NCBI GenBank assembly: GCA_036494575.1
Contig: DASXOE010000084.1
Coordinates: 6,839-70,838 of the forward strand
Length of the DNA: 64,000 bases
From: DASZFV01 sp036494575
Lineage (GTDB): Bacteria; Myxococcota_A; Polyangia; Fen-1088
Direction: 5' to 3'
Shown here: piece after piece, positions 35,688 through 44,871 of the stretch
Layout of the letters: each line of letters opens with the position of its first letter
How positions within the stretch are numbered: the first letter of the stretch is position 1
The notes under the pieces: generated by a model
What the model was told of the DNA's origin: nothing
Databases searched by the model: none
Seen by the model: the letters and a program-made list of their open reading frames with translations, nothing else
Made by a program: the position numbers and the translations under genes

Positions 35688-36740
35688 ATGAGTTCCCCTC
35701 CGCAATTCGACGTCGATGCCGCGGCGCGCGCTCGGGCGCACCAGGCGCAGCTCACGAAGCCGCCGGGCAGCCTGGGGCGGCTCGAGGAGCTCGCGATCTT
35801 CTACGCGGGCGCGCGGGGGCGGTTCCCGGTCGCGGCGCCCGCGAAGGCGCGCATCTACGTCTTCGCGGCCGACCACGGCGTCGCCGCCGAGGGCGTGAGC
35901 CCGTACCCGTCGTCGGTCACGGCGGCGATGGTCGCTAACTTTCTCGCGGGGGGCGCGGCCATCAGCGTGCTCACGCGCGCGAGCGACATCGAGCTGCGCG
36001 TCGTCGACGTCGGCGTCGCGTCGCCGATTCCGGCGGCGGGCGACGGGCAGGTCGCGGAGCTGCTCTCGTTTCCCGTGCGCCAGGGCACGGCGAGCTTTCT
36101 CCGCGAGCCGGCCATGTCGCGGGCCGAGGCGGAGCTCGCGCTCGGTGTCGGCGCGCGGCTCGCGGCCGAGGCGGCCGGGGAGGGCGTCGAGGTGCTCGGC
36201 GCGGGGGAGATGGGCATCGGGAACACGACGGCGGCCGCGGCCATCGTGGCGGCGCTGACGGGCGCGGCGCCAGAGGTCGTCGTCGGGCGAGGGACGGGCG
36301 TCGATGACGCGGGGCTCGCGCGCAAGATCGAGGTCGTGCGCGCGTCGCTGGCCCTCCACGCGCCCGATCGCCGCGACGTGCTCGGCGCGCTCGCGGCCGT
36401 GGGCGGGCTCGAGATCGCGGCCATGGCCGGGCTCATGCTCGGCGGTGCGCAGCAGCGCGTGCCCGTCGTCGTCGACGGGTTCATCAGCGGCGCGGCGGCG
36501 CTCGTCGCCGCGCGGCTCGAGCCGGGCGTGCGCGACTTTCTGTGCTTCTCGCACCTGTCGGCCGAGCGCGGTCACCGCGTCGTGTGTGACGCGCTCGACG
36601 CCCGGCCCCTCTTCGACCTCGGCATGAGGCTCGGAGAGGGCACCGGCGCCGCGCTCGCCATCAATCTCCTGCGGGCCTCCGTGCGCCTGCAGAGCGAGAT
36701 GGCGACGTTCGCGAGCGCCGGTGTCGCCAACCGCGACTAG
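35688..36740 (+). CDS. cobT: Nicotinate-nucleotide-dimethylbenzimidazole phosphoribosyltransferase
   Basis: Activates the lower ligand (DMB) for cobalamin by making alpha-ribazole phosphate. Signatures: LTKPPGSLGRLEELAIFYAG (residues 22-41), RIYVFAADHGVAAEGVSPYP, VLGAGEMGIGNTTAAAAIVA, VVVDGFISGAAALVA, and the catalytic Glu in the C-terminal LGMRLGEGTGAALAINLL. 350 residues, full length. It starts 3 nt after tRNA-Arg, so it is probably read through from the tRNA promoter or has its promoter inside the tRNA. No other cobalamin genes are near. Confidence 0.95.
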   Translation: MSSPPQFDVDAAARARAHQAQLTKPPGSLGRLEELAIFYAGARGRFPVAAPAKARIYVFAADHGVAAEGVSPYPSSVTAAMVANFLAGGAAISVLTRASDIELRVVDVGVASPIPAAGDGQVAELLSFPVRQGTASFLREPAMSRAEAELALGVGARLAAEAAGEGVEVLGAGEMGIGNTTAAAAIVAALTGAAPEVVVGRGTGVDDAGLARKIEVVRASLALHAPDRRDVLGALAAVGGLEIAAMAGLMLGGAQQRVPVVVDGFISGAAALVAARLEPGVRDFLCFSHLSAERGHRVVCDALDARPLFDLGMRLGEGTGAALAINLLRASVRLQSEMATFASAGVANRD

Positions 36741-37352
36741 CTACTTCTTACAGACGTCGGTGCCGAAGGGCTGGAAGCCCTTGCCCATGTCGACCTCGAA
36801 CGTGTGCTCGACCGTCTTGGCGTCCTTCATCGTCATGGTCTCGCGGACCTTCATCTTCATGCTCATCATCGAGCCGTCGCCCACGAACACGATCTTGTCC
36901 GCCGTGGCGCCGGGCGCGTGCTCGAGCCAGTAGCTGCCCAGGTTGTCGTAGCTGACGCTCACCGGGGCCTTGGCGGCGCCGTCGTAACCGAGCAGGAAGG
37001 TCGCCTCGATGGCCGGCATCGTCTTCGTCTTGCCCATCTTGTAGTCGCCCCGATACCAGAAGCCGCCGGCCTCCTTCTTGATCTTCACGGTGGACTTGCC
37101 CTTGCTCTCGGGCGAGCCGGGGCCCATGGCGCCCGCCGGGTAGGTCGAGTCGCACTTGTAGCTGCCTTCGTAGGCCTTGAAGAGAGCGTCCACTTCGGGG
37201 GCGGGCTTCGGCGGACCGGCAGGCGCGGCGGGGGCGGCGGCCGCGGCGGGCGCCGCTGCGGGCGCGGGCGCCTTGTCGGCGGCGTGGGCGGAGAGGGCGA
37301 TGGCCCCCGAGAACAGCGTTCCGGTGATCACGAGCGAGGCGAGCTTGGTCAT
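36741..37352 (-). CDS. Exported protein with a DUF1579-like domain
   Basis: A Sec signal peptide (MTKLASLVITGTLFSGAIAL then SAHA, cleavage before Ala-Asp) is followed by a roughly 30-residue Pro/Ala linker. The C-terminal beta-rich domain (about 55-203: KAYEGSYKCDSTYPAGAMGP, GFWYRGDYKMGKT, ATFLLGYDGAAKAP, YDNLGSYWLE) resembles DUF1579, a lipocalin-like fold. Two Cys near the start and end of the domain could form a disulfide. 203 residues with start ATG 37352; the open frame upstream is not coding. Function unknown. Confidence 0.72.
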   Translation of the reverse strand: MTKLASLVITGTLFSGAIALSAHAADKAPAPAAAPAAAAAPAAPAGPPKPAPEVDALFKAYEGSYKCDSTYPAGAMGPGSPESKGKSTVKIKKEAGGFWYRGDYKMGKTKTMPAIEATFLLGYDGAAKAPVSVSYDNLGSYWLEHAPGATADKIVFVGDGSMMSMKMKVRETMTMKDAKTVEHTFEVDMGKGFQPFGTDVCKK

Positions 37353-37429
37353 GGTTGGGTTTCTCCTTGGCGCGGAAGATACACCGATCGGAAATCTTGC
37401 GAGGAAAAACACACCCGCCGGCCGGTCTG

Positions 37430-38278
37430 TCAGAAGAGATCCTTCCAGCGGCAGAGCTTCACGCCGCGGCGCTCGAAGGCGCGGCGGACCTTGTGGGAGG
37501 TCAGCGCGACGAGCTCGTGCGCGCGCAGGTGCGGCGCCTCGCCCGGCTCGGACTCGGTGTCGTCCTCCTCGCCGGGGTGGCAGATGAGCTCGTGGGCGCC
37601 CGGGCCCATGCGCCCAAGGATCTCGAGGATGCGCACCTCGTCGAGCCGGCCGACCTCGACGAAGCCCCAGCTCTGCGGGCCGTGGCGGAGCGCGCCCATC
37701 TGGCGGCGCGTGAGCCACGCGAGCCCCGTGAGCAGCCCCGCTTCGAGGCCGCGCGTCGGGTCGGTGAGCCATGCGAGCGTCGGGCGCTCGACCGCGCTGC
37801 GGATGCCGGCGATGCCGTGCTTGCGCGCCACCGTCTCCATGGCGCGCCCCACGGCGGGTAAGAAGCCGAGGTGACGGTGCGTGTCGACGTGGTCCGGGCG
37901 CACGCCGGCGTCGCACAGTCGCGAAATCTGCGCGTCGAACTCTCGTTCAATTTCAGATATATCTACTTGACCCATCACCCAAGACTTGAAGAAGTCCTGG
38001 GCCCGCGTCGGGAACCCGCCGTCGGCGTTCGTCAAGCTCGGTAGGCTCGCGGAAGCGCTCACGGGTCGGCCGCCGACGAGGGTGAGGTGAACGCCCACGC
38101 CGAGGTCGGGCGCCTCGCTCAGCAGCGTGCACACGCCGCCCAGGTCGTCGCAGTTGCCCAGCACGGAAGTGCTCGTGACGACGCCCTCGCGGTGCGCGCG
38201 CAAGATGCCACGCGAGACGCCGGGAGAGCACCCGAAGTCGTCCGCGTTGACGACGAGCATGGTCTCGGAGGCGCTCAC
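37430..38278 (-). CDS. ChbG/YdjC-family carbohydrate deacetylase
   Basis: Metal-dependent deacetylase of the ChbG/YdjC fold. Asp residues in VVNADDFGCSPGVSRGILRA (residues 9-28), GVGVHLTLVGGRPVSAS and the metal-binding His pair DHVDTHRHLGFLPAV mark the active site. The family includes chitooligosaccharide deacetylases and HpnK of hopanoid clusters, which this N-terminus resembles. No hopanoid genes are nearby, so the substrate is open. Start GTG 38278, with an alternative ATG at 38260; no clear RBS for either. 282 residues. Confidence 0.88.
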   Translation of the reverse strand: MSASETMLVVNADDFGCSPGVSRGILRAHREGVVTSTSVLGNCDDLGGVCTLLSEAPDLGVGVHLTLVGGRPVSASASLPSLTNADGGFPTRAQDFFKSWVMGQVDISEIEREFDAQISRLCDAGVRPDHVDTHRHLGFLPAVGRAMETVARKHGIAGIRSAVERPTLAWLTDPTRGLEAGLLTGLAWLTRRQMGALRHGPQSWGFVEVGRLDEVRILEILGRMGPGAHELICHPGEEDDTESEPGEAPHLRAHELVALTSHKVRRAFERRGVKLCRWKDLF

Positions 38279-38412
38279 GGGAACACGCGCCGCGGTGTGT
38301 TTTTCGGTGGTCGCAAGGGATGGTCGAACCTGCCGAAATGCAGCGTTCTCGACGGCGTTCTACCATCTCCCTGAATTGACCACCTAGAGCGATGGTGATA
38401 TCTCAGAACGTC

Positions 38413-39525
38413 ATGGGAAAGCGCATCTTGATCGCCGACGACAGCGTGACGATCCAGAAAGCTTTCGTGATGACGCTCGTTGGCGAGGACTTCGCCGTCA
38501 CGGCCGCGCGCTCGGCCGACGAAGGCCTCACGCTGGCGCGCCAGACTCGGCCCGACCTCGTGATCGCCGATGCGGCGATGCCGGGCCGCTCGGGCTACGA
38601 GCTCTGCGCGGCGCTCAAGGCTGACGCCGCCCTGCGCGGCATCCCCGTCTATATCTTGTCGTCGACGCACCGGCCTTACGACGAGGCCAAGGGCCAGCAG
38701 GTCGGCGCCGACGGGAACCTCGTCAAGCCTTGGGAGACGGGCGGGCTCATCGAGAAGCTGAAGGGCGCGACGGGCCTCGCGGCGGGCGCGGCGCGTCCGC
38801 CGGCGGCCGCGGCGCCCGCGTCGCGGCCGGCGAGCGCGCTGCCCACGGCGGCGGTCGAGGCCGACTACTCCGTCGACGTGGTCGTCCGCGACACAGCGCC
38901 CGCGCGCATGACCGCGCCCGTGCAGCACGTTCAGCCGATGGCGCCGGCGGCGCCCGCGCAACCGGCCACGCGGCCCGCCGCACCGTCGAGCATGCCGGCG
39001 GGCGGCCTGCGTCCGTCGTTGATCCCGGGCGTGCGCCCCGGCGCGATGCCGCCCTCGCGTCCCGGTACCTCGCCGTCGCGCACCCTCGGCGGCACGACGC
39101 CCATCGGTCCGTCGGTCCCGCCGCGCCCGGCCAGCGCCGCGCCCATGGGCCGCACGCTCTTCGGTCTGCCGGCCGCCAGCATGCCGTTCCCGGGCGCGCC
39201 GCGCCCCGCGCCCGCGGCCGTCGCGCACGCGCCGGCTCCCGCGCACGCGCCGGCTCCGGTGCACGCACCGGCTGCCGCGCACGCGCCGTCTCCGACCTAC
39301 GCGCCTGAGCCGATGGCCGCGCGTTCGGCCGCTTCGCCCGCGCTGTCCTCGGCCGTGGGCAGCCTGGTCGATCAGAAGGTCGCCGCGATGGCGGCGAGGG
39401 GCCCCGAGTATGAGGCCCTCGCGAAGCTCTCGCGAGAGGTGATCGAGCAGATCGTCTGGGAGATCGTTCCCGAGCTCGCCGACGCCATCATTCGCGAGCA
39501 CGTCGCCAAGCGCGGCACGGCCTAG
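38413..39525 (+). CDS. Response regulator with long Pro/Ala linker and C-terminal helix (RomR-like layout)
   Basis: N-terminal receiver domain (residues 1-118: ILIADDSVTIQKAFVMTLVG, phospho-Asp in LVIADAAMPGRSG, KPW). About 190 residues of Pro/Ala/Ser disorder follow, including APAPAHAPAPVHAPAAAHAP, and a final amphipathic helix VIEQIVWEIVPELADAIIRE. Receiver proteins with this closing W-E-(I/V)-V-P-x-L-A helix are common in Myxococcota; the layout recalls the polarity regulator RomR, which I treat only as an analogy. ATG 38413 gives the receiver directly; ATG 38392 would add seven residues. No DNA-binding output domain, so protein-protein output is likely. Confidence 0.85.
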   Translation: MGKRILIADDSVTIQKAFVMTLVGEDFAVTAARSADEGLTLARQTRPDLVIADAAMPGRSGYELCAALKADAALRGIPVYILSSTHRPYDEAKGQQVGADGNLVKPWETGGLIEKLKGATGLAAGAARPPAAAAPASRPASALPTAAVEADYSVDVVVRDTAPARMTAPVQHVQPMAPAAPAQPATRPAAPSSMPAGGLRPSLIPGVRPGAMPPSRPGTSPSRTLGGTTPIGPSVPPRPASAAPMGRTLFGLPAASMPFPGAPRPAPAAVAHAPAPAHAPAPVHAPAAAHAPSPTYAPEPMAARSAASPALSSAVGSLVDQKVAAMAARGPEYEALAKLSREVIEQIVWEIVPELADAIIREHVAKRGTA

Positions 39526-39549
39526 CAGCGCTTGGGCGAAGGAGAGGCC

Positions 39550-40209
39550 ATGGCGATCGAGGTCTTCATGATCAGCGGCAGCCCGTTCGCCTGGCGGGTC
39601 TTGCTCGCGCTCGAGCTCAAGGGGCTGCCTTACGAGACGCGCGTCCTTCAGGTCTCGAAGGACGAGCAGAAGGCGCCGGCATTTTTAGCGATCAATCCGC
39701 GCGGCCGCGTACCCGCGCTGCGCGACGGGGAGACCGTCGTGTGCGACTCGCTCGCCATCCTCGCGTACCTCGATCGCAAATACCCGACGACGCCGCTCTT
39801 CGGCGCGACGCCCGCCGAGGCCGCGCGTGTGTGGCAGACCGCGCTCGAGGCCGTGGGCGATCTCGATCGCCCGACCGAGGATTACATCGTGCCGATCTAT
39901 TTCGGCCGCGCCATTGAGGAGGCCGCCAAGATCCGCGCCGCCGTGCCCGCGCTGCGCGCCGAGCTCGCCCGTCTCGACTCCACGCTGCGCGACCGCACCT
40001 GGCTCGTCGGCAATGGCATCACGGCGGCCGACGTCGTCATCTATCCCATGTTGAAGTCCGTCGAGCGCGCCGCCGGAAAGCCGGGCGCCGACGCCTTCGG
40101 CCTGGGCTTCGTCCCCGTGGCGGACCGGTATCGATCGCTCGCGCGCTGGATGCGGCGGATCGAGGCGCTCCCCGGATACGAGCGCACGTACCCGCCGCAC
40201 TGGCGCTGA
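39550..40209 (+). CDS. Glutathione S-transferase family protein
   Basis: Thioredoxin-like N-terminal GST domain (MISGSPFAWRVLLALELKGL, PYETRVLQVSKDEQKAPAFL, NPRGRVPALRDGETVVCDSL with the conserved cis-Pro and Ser of the glutathione site). The all-helical C-terminal domain has WLVGNGITAADVVIYPMLKS with the N-capping Asp. ATG 39550 has AAGGAG 6 nt upstream. 219 residues. The first-helix Ser in GSPFAWR may be the catalytic residue. Substrate unknown. Confidence 0.9.
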   Translation: MAIEVFMISGSPFAWRVLLALELKGLPYETRVLQVSKDEQKAPAFLAINPRGRVPALRDGETVVCDSLAILAYLDRKYPTTPLFGATPAEAARVWQTALEAVGDLDRPTEDYIVPIYFGRAIEEAAKIRAAVPALRAELARLDSTLRDRTWLVGNGITAADVVIYPMLKSVERAAGKPGADAFGLGFVPVADRYRSLARWMRRIEALPGYERTYPPHWR

Positions 40210-40277
40210 GGGCGGCTGCCCGCCCTCAGGCTTTCGGCTTGCTCGGCTTGCTCGTCGGCGGGGGCCTGGCGCCGCGA

Positions 40278-42035
40278 CTACTGCGACGACCAGGAGCAGA
40301 GCTGGCCGTCGGCGCCGGCGATGATGCGACCCTTGACGGCGATGGGCGAGGTCCAGGGCTGTACGCCGTTGCAGGTCCCCGTCCCGCCCCCGAACACGGA
40401 CATGCCCATCTCGCTTTCGACGCCGTTGAGCTTGTTCCCGTTCATGAACCAAACCACCACGTCGTTGTTGCCGTCGGACGTCGCGATTGGCGACGAGCTG
40501 CCGCCCGTGCTCACGCACCACGACTGCTTCGCGGTGGGCGGGCTGCCGGGCGTGACGGCGACCGAGACGATGCCCTTACCGCACGACGCGCCGCCCAGCG
40601 TATTGAGGATCACGTGGACGCCGCTCGCCGAGACGTACGACGCGAGCGCCGCGCGGATGTTCATGGCGCCGCCGACCGCGACGTTCACGTCCCGGAGGTG
40701 TCCCGCCATGCCGCCGAGGTTCGCCGGGTTGAGGAGGTACAGGTGGCCGTCCTTGGAGGCCGCCGCCACGATGCTCGACGGCGTCGAGCCGGGAACGGAG
40801 AGCACGACCGGGCTGCTCGAGCCGAAGTCGGCGTCGGACTGATCCATCTGCTGCCAGTTCGACGGGTAGTAGGTGCCTGTCGCGCGATTGAGCTGGGCCA
40901 TGCCGGTGAGCTTGACCACCTCTTCGCTGTCCTGGTGAGCGCCGCCGCCGCCGTTGCGGTTGCCGGTGATTGCGAACACGCCCGTGCCGTCGGATGCCAT
41001 GCCGCCCGAGGCCCAGATCGCTTCGCCGCTGCCGCCCGTGGCCCAGGCCCCGGTCTTGGTCGGATCCGCCGTATTAACGGCGATCACCCAGCCGTGATAG
41101 TTGCCACAGTCGCCGACGTGGCCGCCGTACGCGACGTAGAGGATCCCGTTCACGAGCGAGAGCGCGCTGCGCTGGTTCTGCGGCTGGGTGTTGAACGCCA
41201 GGCCGCCCGGATCTTTCATGGCCGAGACGTTGATGGGCCATCCGGCCTTTTCCATGCCCATCTTGTCGATATCGAGCGCGTGGATCTCGTGACGGTCGAT
41301 GCTGTTGGTGCCGATGCCGCCCGCGACGTAGATCGTGCGGCTCGCGACGTCGATCACGGGCGTGCTGATGATCCCGATGGGGTGAATGCTGCCGCAGCCG
41401 GCGCCGCTCGCTTGCGGCGCGCTTCCGATGTTGTGCATCCACAGGATCGCGCCCGTCGTCTCGTCGAGGGCGTAGACGTTGTTGTTGGTGGTGGCCGCGA
41501 AGAAGGCGCCCTTGCCGCCGGGACCGTTCTCCGCGTAGAGCGGCGAGGCCCACATCGAGCCGCTGAACTTCGCCATGAAGGCCGCATCCGGCGCCATCTT
41601 GGCGGCCAAGGCCTTCGTGAGCGTGGGCTGGAGGAAGAAGCCGTCGCGCGTCTCATGCTTGTTGCGCGTGAGCACGGACTGCGCCGAGTCTCCAGCCGTA
41701 CCGGCGGCGCCCGTCGCGCCCGCGGCGCCCGTCACGCCAGCGCCGCCCGTCGCACCAGCGGCGCCCGTCGCACCAGCGGCGCCCGTCACGCCGGCGGCGC
41801 CCGTCACGCCGGCGGTCCCCGTTGTGCCTGCAGCTCCCGCCCCGGCCGCCCCGGTCACGCCCCCGCCCCCGCTGCCCGCCGAGCCCGCACTGCCGCTCGC
41901 GCCCGCGGAACCCGTCGCCTGTGATCCGGCGGCGCCCGTGGGCTGCTTCGTCGATGGCGACGAACAATTTAGCGTCAACAGCGCGGTGCCGACGAGGTAT
42001 AGAAAACGCAACGGAGAGTGCATGCGTGGGCTCAT
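40278..42035 (-). CDS. Lipoprotein with collagen-like linker and PQQ-type beta-propeller
   Basis: A signal peptide ending in the lipobox LTLNC (MHSPLRFLYLVGTALLTLNC) is followed by about 110 residues of Gly/Ala/Thr repeats (GAAGATGAAG, GVTGAAG). A beta-propeller of about 430 residues follows with PQQ-type blades: AATTNNNVYALDETTGAILW, ISTPVIDVASRTIYVAGG, SALSLVNGILYVAYGG, and a C-terminal GKIIAGADGQLCSW-like closing strand. This looks like an outer-surface or periplasmic quinoprotein-like protein; whether it binds PQQ is unproven. Start 42035 or 42023. It is divergent from a diheme cytochrome lipoprotein and 2.8 kb from pqqABCDE. Confidence 0.82.
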   Translation of the reverse strand: MSPRMHSPLRFLYLVGTALLTLNCSSPSTKQPTGAAGSQATGSAGASGSAGSAGSGGGGVTGAAGAGAAGTTGTAGVTGAAGVTGAAGATGAAGATGGAGVTGAAGATGAAGTAGDSAQSVLTRNKHETRDGFFLQPTLTKALAAKMAPDAAFMAKFSGSMWASPLYAENGPGGKGAFFAATTNNNVYALDETTGAILWMHNIGSAPQASGAGCGSIHPIGIISTPVIDVASRTIYVAGGIGTNSIDRHEIHALDIDKMGMEKAGWPINVSAMKDPGGLAFNTQPQNQRSALSLVNGILYVAYGGHVGDCGNYHGWVIAVNTADPTKTGAWATGGSGEAIWASGGMASDGTGVFAITGNRNGGGGAHQDSEEVVKLTGMAQLNRATGTYYPSNWQQMDQSDADFGSSSPVVLSVPGSTPSSIVAAASKDGHLYLLNPANLGGMAGHLRDVNVAVGGAMNIRAALASYVSASGVHVILNTLGGASCGKGIVSVAVTPGSPPTAKQSWCVSTGGSSSPIATSDGNNDVVVWFMNGNKLNGVESEMGMSVFGGGTGTCNGVQPWTSPIAVKGRIIAGADGQLCSWSSQ

Positions 42036-42376
42036 TGGGCTGACCGCCTCTCGAGGGGGGATAAGACGCTCATCGTTTTGTAACAGCGCTTGGAACAGCG
42101 CTGGAACAGCGCTCCAAGTTAGCAGATTGGTTAGCTTATACCGCTCTGGGCAAATCGCTCGGACAAAACCGTATCTCAAAACCGTATCTAGAGACGGCTC
42201 GGAACGTCAACCGGCTCACGCTGCGGTGCTCGTGGGCGGGATTCGCTGCATCATGTCGTCTGGTTGGTGGCTCGCTATAGGGGCCATCTGGCCGTGAGTG
42301 GCCGGACACGTCGTTTTGGGTGACCCGGAATCGCTGATTGCTTCACTTTACCCACAGTGGCTTCAATAAGGACGTC
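42036..42376. promoter_or_regulatory. Divergent promoter region with two sets of direct repeats
   Basis: This 341-bp gap separates the propeller and cytochrome lipoprotein genes. It holds three copies of AACAGCGCT (42082, 42094 and 42105, spaced 11-12 bp, one helical turn) and a perfect tandem duplication of CAAAACCGTATCT (42164-42189). The regular spacing suggests operator sites for a shared regulator. The region is markedly A/T-richer than its surroundings. Confidence 0.6.
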
Positions 42377-43726
42377 ATGACGCGCACCAGAGCTTTCACG
42401 GGATTCGCCGCCGCGGCGCTCGCGGTCTCATTCATCTTCGGTTGCAGCAAGTCCTTACCGAGCACGTCCGGGCAGGCGGGCAGCGGCGGGAAAGCGGGCA
42501 GCGCGGGCCAGTCCGGCACATCTGGGACGGGCGGCTCGGCCGCGGGAGGAGGCTCGGGCAGCATGGGCGGCGCCGGCGTGGGCAACGACGCCGCGGCCGG
42601 GACGTCGGTTGATGCGAGCGGCGCCGGGGGGCAGGGCGGCGCGCCCAGCGATGGCGGCGGGAACGCGCTGGCCTCGGGCCCGTGCACGGTGTTCGCGAAG
42701 GCCGATCAGCCGATCGCGAAGCTCGCGGACACCGGCTGCATGGATCCGAAGAACCCGACGAAGCTCGCGCCTTTCGTCGTCCCTTATGAGGTGAACAGCC
42801 CGCTCTGGTCCGACAACGCGAACAAGGAGCGCGGCTTCGTGATCCCGAAGGGCTCGAAGATTCACGTCAAGGACTGCGCGACTGCCTCCGCCGAGTGCAC
42901 GCAGGGCCCGCAGGACACCGGCAAGTGGGTCATGCCGGTGGGCACCGTGATGGTGAAGAGCTTCAGCTTCGACGGCAAGCTCGTCGAGACGCGCCTGCTC
43001 ATGCGCGCCGACGAAAACACCTGGAACGGCTACAGCTATCAGTGGAACGAAGCGCAGACCGAGGCGACGGTGGTCCCCGCCGACGACGATGCGTCCCTCA
43101 ATAACATGCGCGCGCACGTCATGTTCAACACCGGTCAGCGCACCGTCTCCTGGATCTTTCCCTACCGCTTCGACTGCACCGGCTGCCACACGAAATCGGC
43201 GGGCGGCACGCTCGGCCCCGAGACGCGGCAGATGAACCGCAAGCTCGGCAACGTCGCGACGAACCCGAACCAGATCGACGCGTGGAAGACCATGGGCCTC
43301 TTCGAGAACGCGGGCCCGCCCACGCCGTACCAGGCGGCGCTCGTGCTGCCGTACGACGGGCAGCTCGGCACGGCGCCCAAGGGCGCGGCGACCCTCGAGG
43401 TGCGGGCGCGCTCGTACCTGCACGCGAACTGCGCCTATTGCCACCGGCCCGACGGTGATTTCTCCAATATGGACTTTCGCGTCGACACGACGTTCAAGAA
43501 CATGGGGGCTTGCGGCGTCACGCCCGCGAAGGGAGACGTCGGCGTCTCGGGCGCGCTCGTCCTCAGCCCCGGCCAGCCCATGATGTCCTCGATGTGGTTG
43601 CGCATGCACGCGGCCTACATGGGCGACAGGACACGCATGCCGCAGCTCGCGACCTACGTGCTCGACGACCTGGGTCTCGGCGTCATCAGCGACTGGATCA
43701 CGTCGGTCAAGGCTTGCCCCCCGTAG
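42377..43726 (+). CDS. SO2930-like diheme c-type cytochrome lipoprotein
   Basis: Lipobox in AVSFIFGC after a short signal peptide, then an 80-residue Gly/Ser/Ala linker (SGGKAGSAGQSG). The mature domain carries PFVVPYEVNSPLWSDNANKE, the hallmark of the SO2930/HNE_0200 family. Two c-type heme sites are present: FDCTGCHTKS (about residue 272) and NCAYCHRPDG (about residue 353). Start ATG 42377 has AAGGA 4 nt upstream; 449 residues. Likely an outer-membrane electron carrier. Its 3' end overlaps the convergent YVTN gene by 20 bp. Pairing with the divergent propeller lipoprotein is inferred from shared promoter space. Confidence 0.88.
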   Translation: MTRTRAFTGFAAAALAVSFIFGCSKSLPSTSGQAGSGGKAGSAGQSGTSGTGGSAAGGGSGSMGGAGVGNDAAAGTSVDASGAGGQGGAPSDGGGNALASGPCTVFAKADQPIAKLADTGCMDPKNPTKLAPFVVPYEVNSPLWSDNANKERGFVIPKGSKIHVKDCATASAECTQGPQDTGKWVMPVGTVMVKSFSFDGKLVETRLLMRADENTWNGYSYQWNEAQTEATVVPADDDASLNNMRAHVMFNTGQRTVSWIFPYRFDCTGCHTKSAGGTLGPETRQMNRKLGNVATNPNQIDAWKTMGLFENAGPPTPYQAALVLPYDGQLGTAPKGAATLEVRARSYLHANCAYCHRPDGDFSNMDFRVDTTFKNMGACGVTPAKGDVGVSGALVLSPGQPMMSSMWLRMHAAYMGDRTRMPQLATYVLDDLGLGVISDWITSVKACPP

Positions 43727-44798
43727 GCGCGACGGCCACGCCCCAGGGCAGGCCGCCCACCTTCACGCGCGCCGTGACCTTGCCGGTCGCGGCGTCGATG
43801 ATCGAGACGTCGTTCGAGGGGCCGTTGGCCGTGAAGAGCCGCGCGCCGTCGTGGCTGACGCCGATGCCCCAGGGCCGCGCGCCCACGCCGTCGAGCATGC
43901 GCACGACCTTGCGCCTCGCGACGTCGATGACCGCGACGGACTCGCCGCGGCCGCACGACACGTAGAGCGTCTTGCCGTCGGGCGACAGCGCCGAGCCCAT
44001 GGGGCGGGGTCCGAGCGGCGTCTTCGCGACGGCCTCGATCTTTACGCTGCCGGCGGGCTTGCCGCGCGCGGCGTCGAGCACCGTCACCTGCGCGCCGTTC
44101 TCGGAGGTCACGAAGGCCGTGGCGCCGTCGCGCGTGAACGTCACCGAGCGCGGGCGCGGGCCCGTGGGCATTTGCTCCAGGACCTTGAGCGTCCCCGTGG
44201 CGACGGCGACGACGATGTTGTCCTGCTCGGAGGTGACATAGACCACCTTGCCGTCGGGGCGCAAGGTCACGCCCTCGGGCTCATGGCCCACCCCGACCTT
44301 GCCCTCGACCTTGCCTGACGCGAGATCGAGGACCGTCATCTCGGCGGTCTCCTCGTTCGACACGTAGAGGGTCTTGCCGTCGCGCGAGACGTCGAAGGAC
44401 TCGGGATCCTGGCCGCTCGGCAGCGTGCGCACGAGCTTGTGCGTGCGCAGGTCGACGACGCCCACGCCGTCGGCGGCGCGGTCGGCAGGCGGCAGCTTCG
44501 ACTCGTCGACGCCAGGGGCGGCGCGCGGCGAGCCCGAGAGCGCGACATAGAGGAGCTTGCCGTCAGGCGACAGCTTCAGGCCGCGGGGACGCTTGCCCAC
44601 GGGGATGCGGGCCACGACCGCGGCCGAGGCGGGGTCGATGGCGACCACCGCGCCGCCCTCCTCGGTGCTGACGTAGACGAGCGACCCGGCGGCCGCCGCG
44701 CGGGCCGGGACCACCCCGGTCGTGGCGGTGAGCAGGCCCGTAAACGCCGTGAGGGCGGGCCAAAGGCTGCGAAAATGAACGGTTCTGGCTCTCGACAT
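43707..44798 (-). CDS. YVTN-repeat beta-propeller protein (PQQ catabolism-associated type)
   Basis: Exported seven-bladed propeller, 363 residues. The signal peptide (FRSLWPALTAFTGLLTATTG ... ARA) precedes YVTN blades: LVYVSTEEGGAVVAIDPASA, KLSPDGKLLYVALSG, GKTLYVSNEETAEMTVLDLA, VVYVTSEQDNIVVAVATG, GKTLYVSCGRGESVAVIDVA, RLFTANGPSNDVSIIDAATG. Proteins of this kind (TIGR03866) accompany PQQ-dependent alcohol oxidation genes, and here the gene is divergent from pqqA (74 bp between starts). Start ATG 44798 is chosen for the signal peptide. Role in quinoprotein assembly or electron transfer is inferred. Confidence 0.85.
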   Translation of the reverse strand: MSRARTVHFRSLWPALTAFTGLLTATTGVVPARAAAAGSLVYVSTEEGGAVVAIDPASAAVVARIPVGKRPRGLKLSPDGKLLYVALSGSPRAAPGVDESKLPPADRAADGVGVVDLRTHKLVRTLPSGQDPESFDVSRDGKTLYVSNEETAEMTVLDLASGKVEGKVGVGHEPEGVTLRPDGKVVYVTSEQDNIVVAVATGTLKVLEQMPTGPRPRSVTFTRDGATAFVTSENGAQVTVLDAARGKPAGSVKIEAVAKTPLGPRPMGSALSPDGKTLYVSCGRGESVAVIDVARRKVVRMLDGVGARPWGIGVSHDGARLFTANGPSNDVSIIDAATGKVTARVKVGGLPWGVAVAPTGGKP

Positions 44799-44871
44799 GG
44801 TGGCAAGTATAGATACCCTTGACTCGGGCCAGTGCCGAGACAAGAATGAACGCCATCGAAAGGTGTGTGCC

